A stretch of 24,539 nucleotides of DNA, from contig JANXRI010000053.1 in the NCBI GenBank assembly GCA_025353085.1, positions 1 to 24,539 of the forward strand, written 5' to 3'. A model generated the notes under the pieces. The model was not told the origin of the DNA and ran no database searches. It saw only the letters and a list, made by a program, of their open reading frames with translations. The stretch's first letter is position 1; each line of letters begins with the position of its first letter. Source of the DNA: Betaproteobacteria bacterium (GTDB lineage Bacteria; Pseudomonadota; Gammaproteobacteria; Burkholderiales; SG8-41). Positions 23,389 to 24,539 of the stretch are shown in pieces. A program made the translations under genes and the position numbers.

Positions 23389-24539
23389 ATGGCGCGTCAG
23401 ATGGAGCGGCTCTCGGCGAAAAGTGTTGCGGCGAAGCGCACGCAAGGCTATTACCCTGACGGCGGCAACCTATGGCTGCAGGTGTCGGTCACCGGGACGA
23501 AGTCGTGGGTGTTCCGATACGAACTCCGTCGTAAGCGTCGTGACATGGGGCTTGGCCCGCTTCATACCGTCACGCTCGCGGATGCTCGCGCCGCCGCCTC
23601 CGACTACCGCAAATTGTTGTTGAACGGTCTCGACCCGATCGAGGAGCGCAACCAGGGGCGGTTAGCAAAGGCACTGCAGGCGGCGAGCAACAAAACATTC
23701 GAGGAGTGCGTCGCGGCCTACATCAAGGCGCACCGCGTCGATTGGAAGAGCGCGAAGCACGCCGACCAATGGGAAACCACGCTCGGGCCATCGTACTGCA
23801 AAAAGATATTGCCGCTTCCGGTTCAGGGCATTGAGCCCGGGCATGTTGTTGAAGTGCTCGAGCCGATTTGGAGCGAGACGCGGGAAACCGCCGTGCGGTT
23901 GCGCGGGCGCATCGAGAAGGTTCTCGACTATGCGACGGCGCTCAAATACCGAGCAGGGCCCAATCCGGCGCGCTGGCGCGGCAATCTCGACCATCTGCTG
24001 GCGAAGGATAAGCGCCGTAAGCGGATCAAGCATCATCCCGCGATGCCGTACTTCGAGGTTCCCGCTTTCGTGCCGAAGCTCCGCGAACAGCCTGACGACT
24101 CCGCGCGCGCGCTTGAGTTCTTGCTGTTCACGATCGCGCGGACCGGCGAAGCCGTTGGCGCGCGGTGGCAGGAGATCGATCACGAGACGAGCACGTGGAC
24201 GATTCCCGGCGAACGAATGAAATCCGGCCGGCCGCACGTGGTCCCATTGACGTCGCCGGCGCTCGCGTTGTTGCGGAATCTGCCGCGCGCGGATGATGCG
24301 GTTTATATTTTTCCCGGCCGCGATCCGGACAAGCCGATGTCGAACATGGCGATGCTGCAGCTGTTGAAGCGAATGAAGCTCGCCAAATTCACCGTGCACG
24401 GTTTCCGCAGCAGCTTTCGGGATTGGGCTTCAGAACGCACGAGCTACCCGCGCGAGGTGTGCGAAATGGCGCTCGCGCACGCGATCGACGACCAGACCGA
24501 GGCCGCTTACAGGCGCGGCGATCTTCTCGACAAGCGCCG
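23389..24539 (+). CDS. int: P4-type tyrosine recombinase/integrase (3' end beyond window)
   Basis: The frame is open from ATG 23389 to the window end (383 codons). The N-terminal arm-binding domain (about 1-95) has GYYPDGGNLWLQVSVTGTKS and GLGPLHTVTLADARAAASDY, the DUF4102 type of P4-like integrases. A core-binding SAM-like domain (about 103-190) and the catalytic domain follow. The expected residues are all present: Arg251 in ARTGEAVGARW, Lys278 in MKSGRPH, His337 and Arg340 in HGFRSSFRDW, His364 in LAHAIDD, and Tyr374 in EAAYRRGD. It should therefore be active; only a short tail is missing. AAAGG at 23374-23378 is the ribosome site. Its position and direction behind tRNA-Ser mark the edge of an integrated island. 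Confidence 0.94.
   Translation, partial: MARQMERLSAKSVAAKRTQGYYPDGGNLWLQVSVTGTKSWVFRYELRRKRRDMGLGPLHTVTLADARAAASDYRKLLLNGLDPIEERNQGRLAKALQAASNKTFEECVAAYIKAHRVDWKSAKHADQWETTLGPSYCKKILPLPVQGIEPGHVVEVLEPIWSETRETAVRLRGRIEKVLDYATALKYRAGPNPARWRGNLDHLLAKDKRRKRIKHHPAMPYFEVPAFVPKLREQPDDSARALEFLLFTIARTGEAVGARWQEIDHETSTWTIPGERMKSGRPHVVPLTSPALALLRNLPRADDAVYIFPGRDPDKPMSNMAMLQLLKRMKLAKFTVHGFRSSFRDWASERTSYPREVCEMALAHAIDDQTEAAYRRGDLLDKR

Noticed and set aside
23662..24399. 245-codon minus-strand frame within the integrase
   Set aside because: The plus strand encodes an integrase with every catalytic residue, so this is a shadow.

Overview
The window is a stretch of a betaproteobacterial chromosome, most like the Nitrosomonadales/Burkholderiales side of the class. 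This rests on the gene order gyrA-serC-serA-pheA-hisC-tyrA-aroA-cmk-rpsA-ihfB-lapA-lapB-pyrF-ugd-rfaE1-hldD-cysM, high GC, many ATGA stop/start overlaps and the protein sequences themselves. It is almost entirely core genome. Only the last 1.3 kb, behind a tRNA-Ser gene, looks horizontally acquired. Identifications come from reading the proteins and motifs; no database search was possible.

Layout. (1) 1-782 is the 3' part of gyrA. (2) 974-8570 is a compact amino-acid and nucleotide block: serC and a short ACT-domain phosphoglycerate dehydrogenase (serine), then pheA, hisC, tyrA and aroA (aromatic amino acids plus a histidinol-phosphate/aromatic aminotransferase), then cmk. A strong intrinsic terminator overlaps the cmk stop codon. 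(3) 8646-11060 holds rpsA (six S1 domains), ihfB with its own terminator, and lapA. (4) 11205-17501 is an envelope/LPS block: lapB, pyrF, ugd, rfaE1 (heptose-7-phosphate kinase), hldD and cysM, with 4-base overlaps at lapB/pyrF, pyrF/ugd and hldD/cysM. (5) 17521-20118 is a ydbH-ynbE-ydbL set, an AsmA-like intermembrane lipid-transport bridge, its outer-membrane lipoprotein and a periplasmic partner. A PolB-type 3'-5' exonuclease overlaps ydbL by one base, and rlmD follows. (6) A bidirectional terminator separates rlmD from a convergent Bax-inhibitor-1/YccA membrane protein. (7) tRNA-Ser(UGA) is followed by a P4-type tyrosine integrase that runs off the window: the left edge of a genomic island.

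The most unusual signal is a pair of related intergenic elements that bracket rfaE1 (14410-14521 and 15441-15600). Each has a purine-rich left arm built from about 7-base repeats (GGATGAA or GAGGAGT types), a shared core (GTGCGRAATGC followed by GGCGCG and a small CGG/CCG hairpin), and a pyrimidine-rich right arm complementary to the left one. The right arm of the first copy runs directly into rfaE1, which has no ATG/GTG/TTG codon ahead of its first conserved beta strand. Other points worth checking are a Gln in the expected catalytic Glu position of the phosphoglycerate dehydrogenase, the leader hairpin of rpsA, and the short YdbH with a lipobox-like N-terminus. I found no CRISPR array, no complete insertion sequence and no obviously novel multi-gene system. 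No gene-free stretch exceeds 300 bases.
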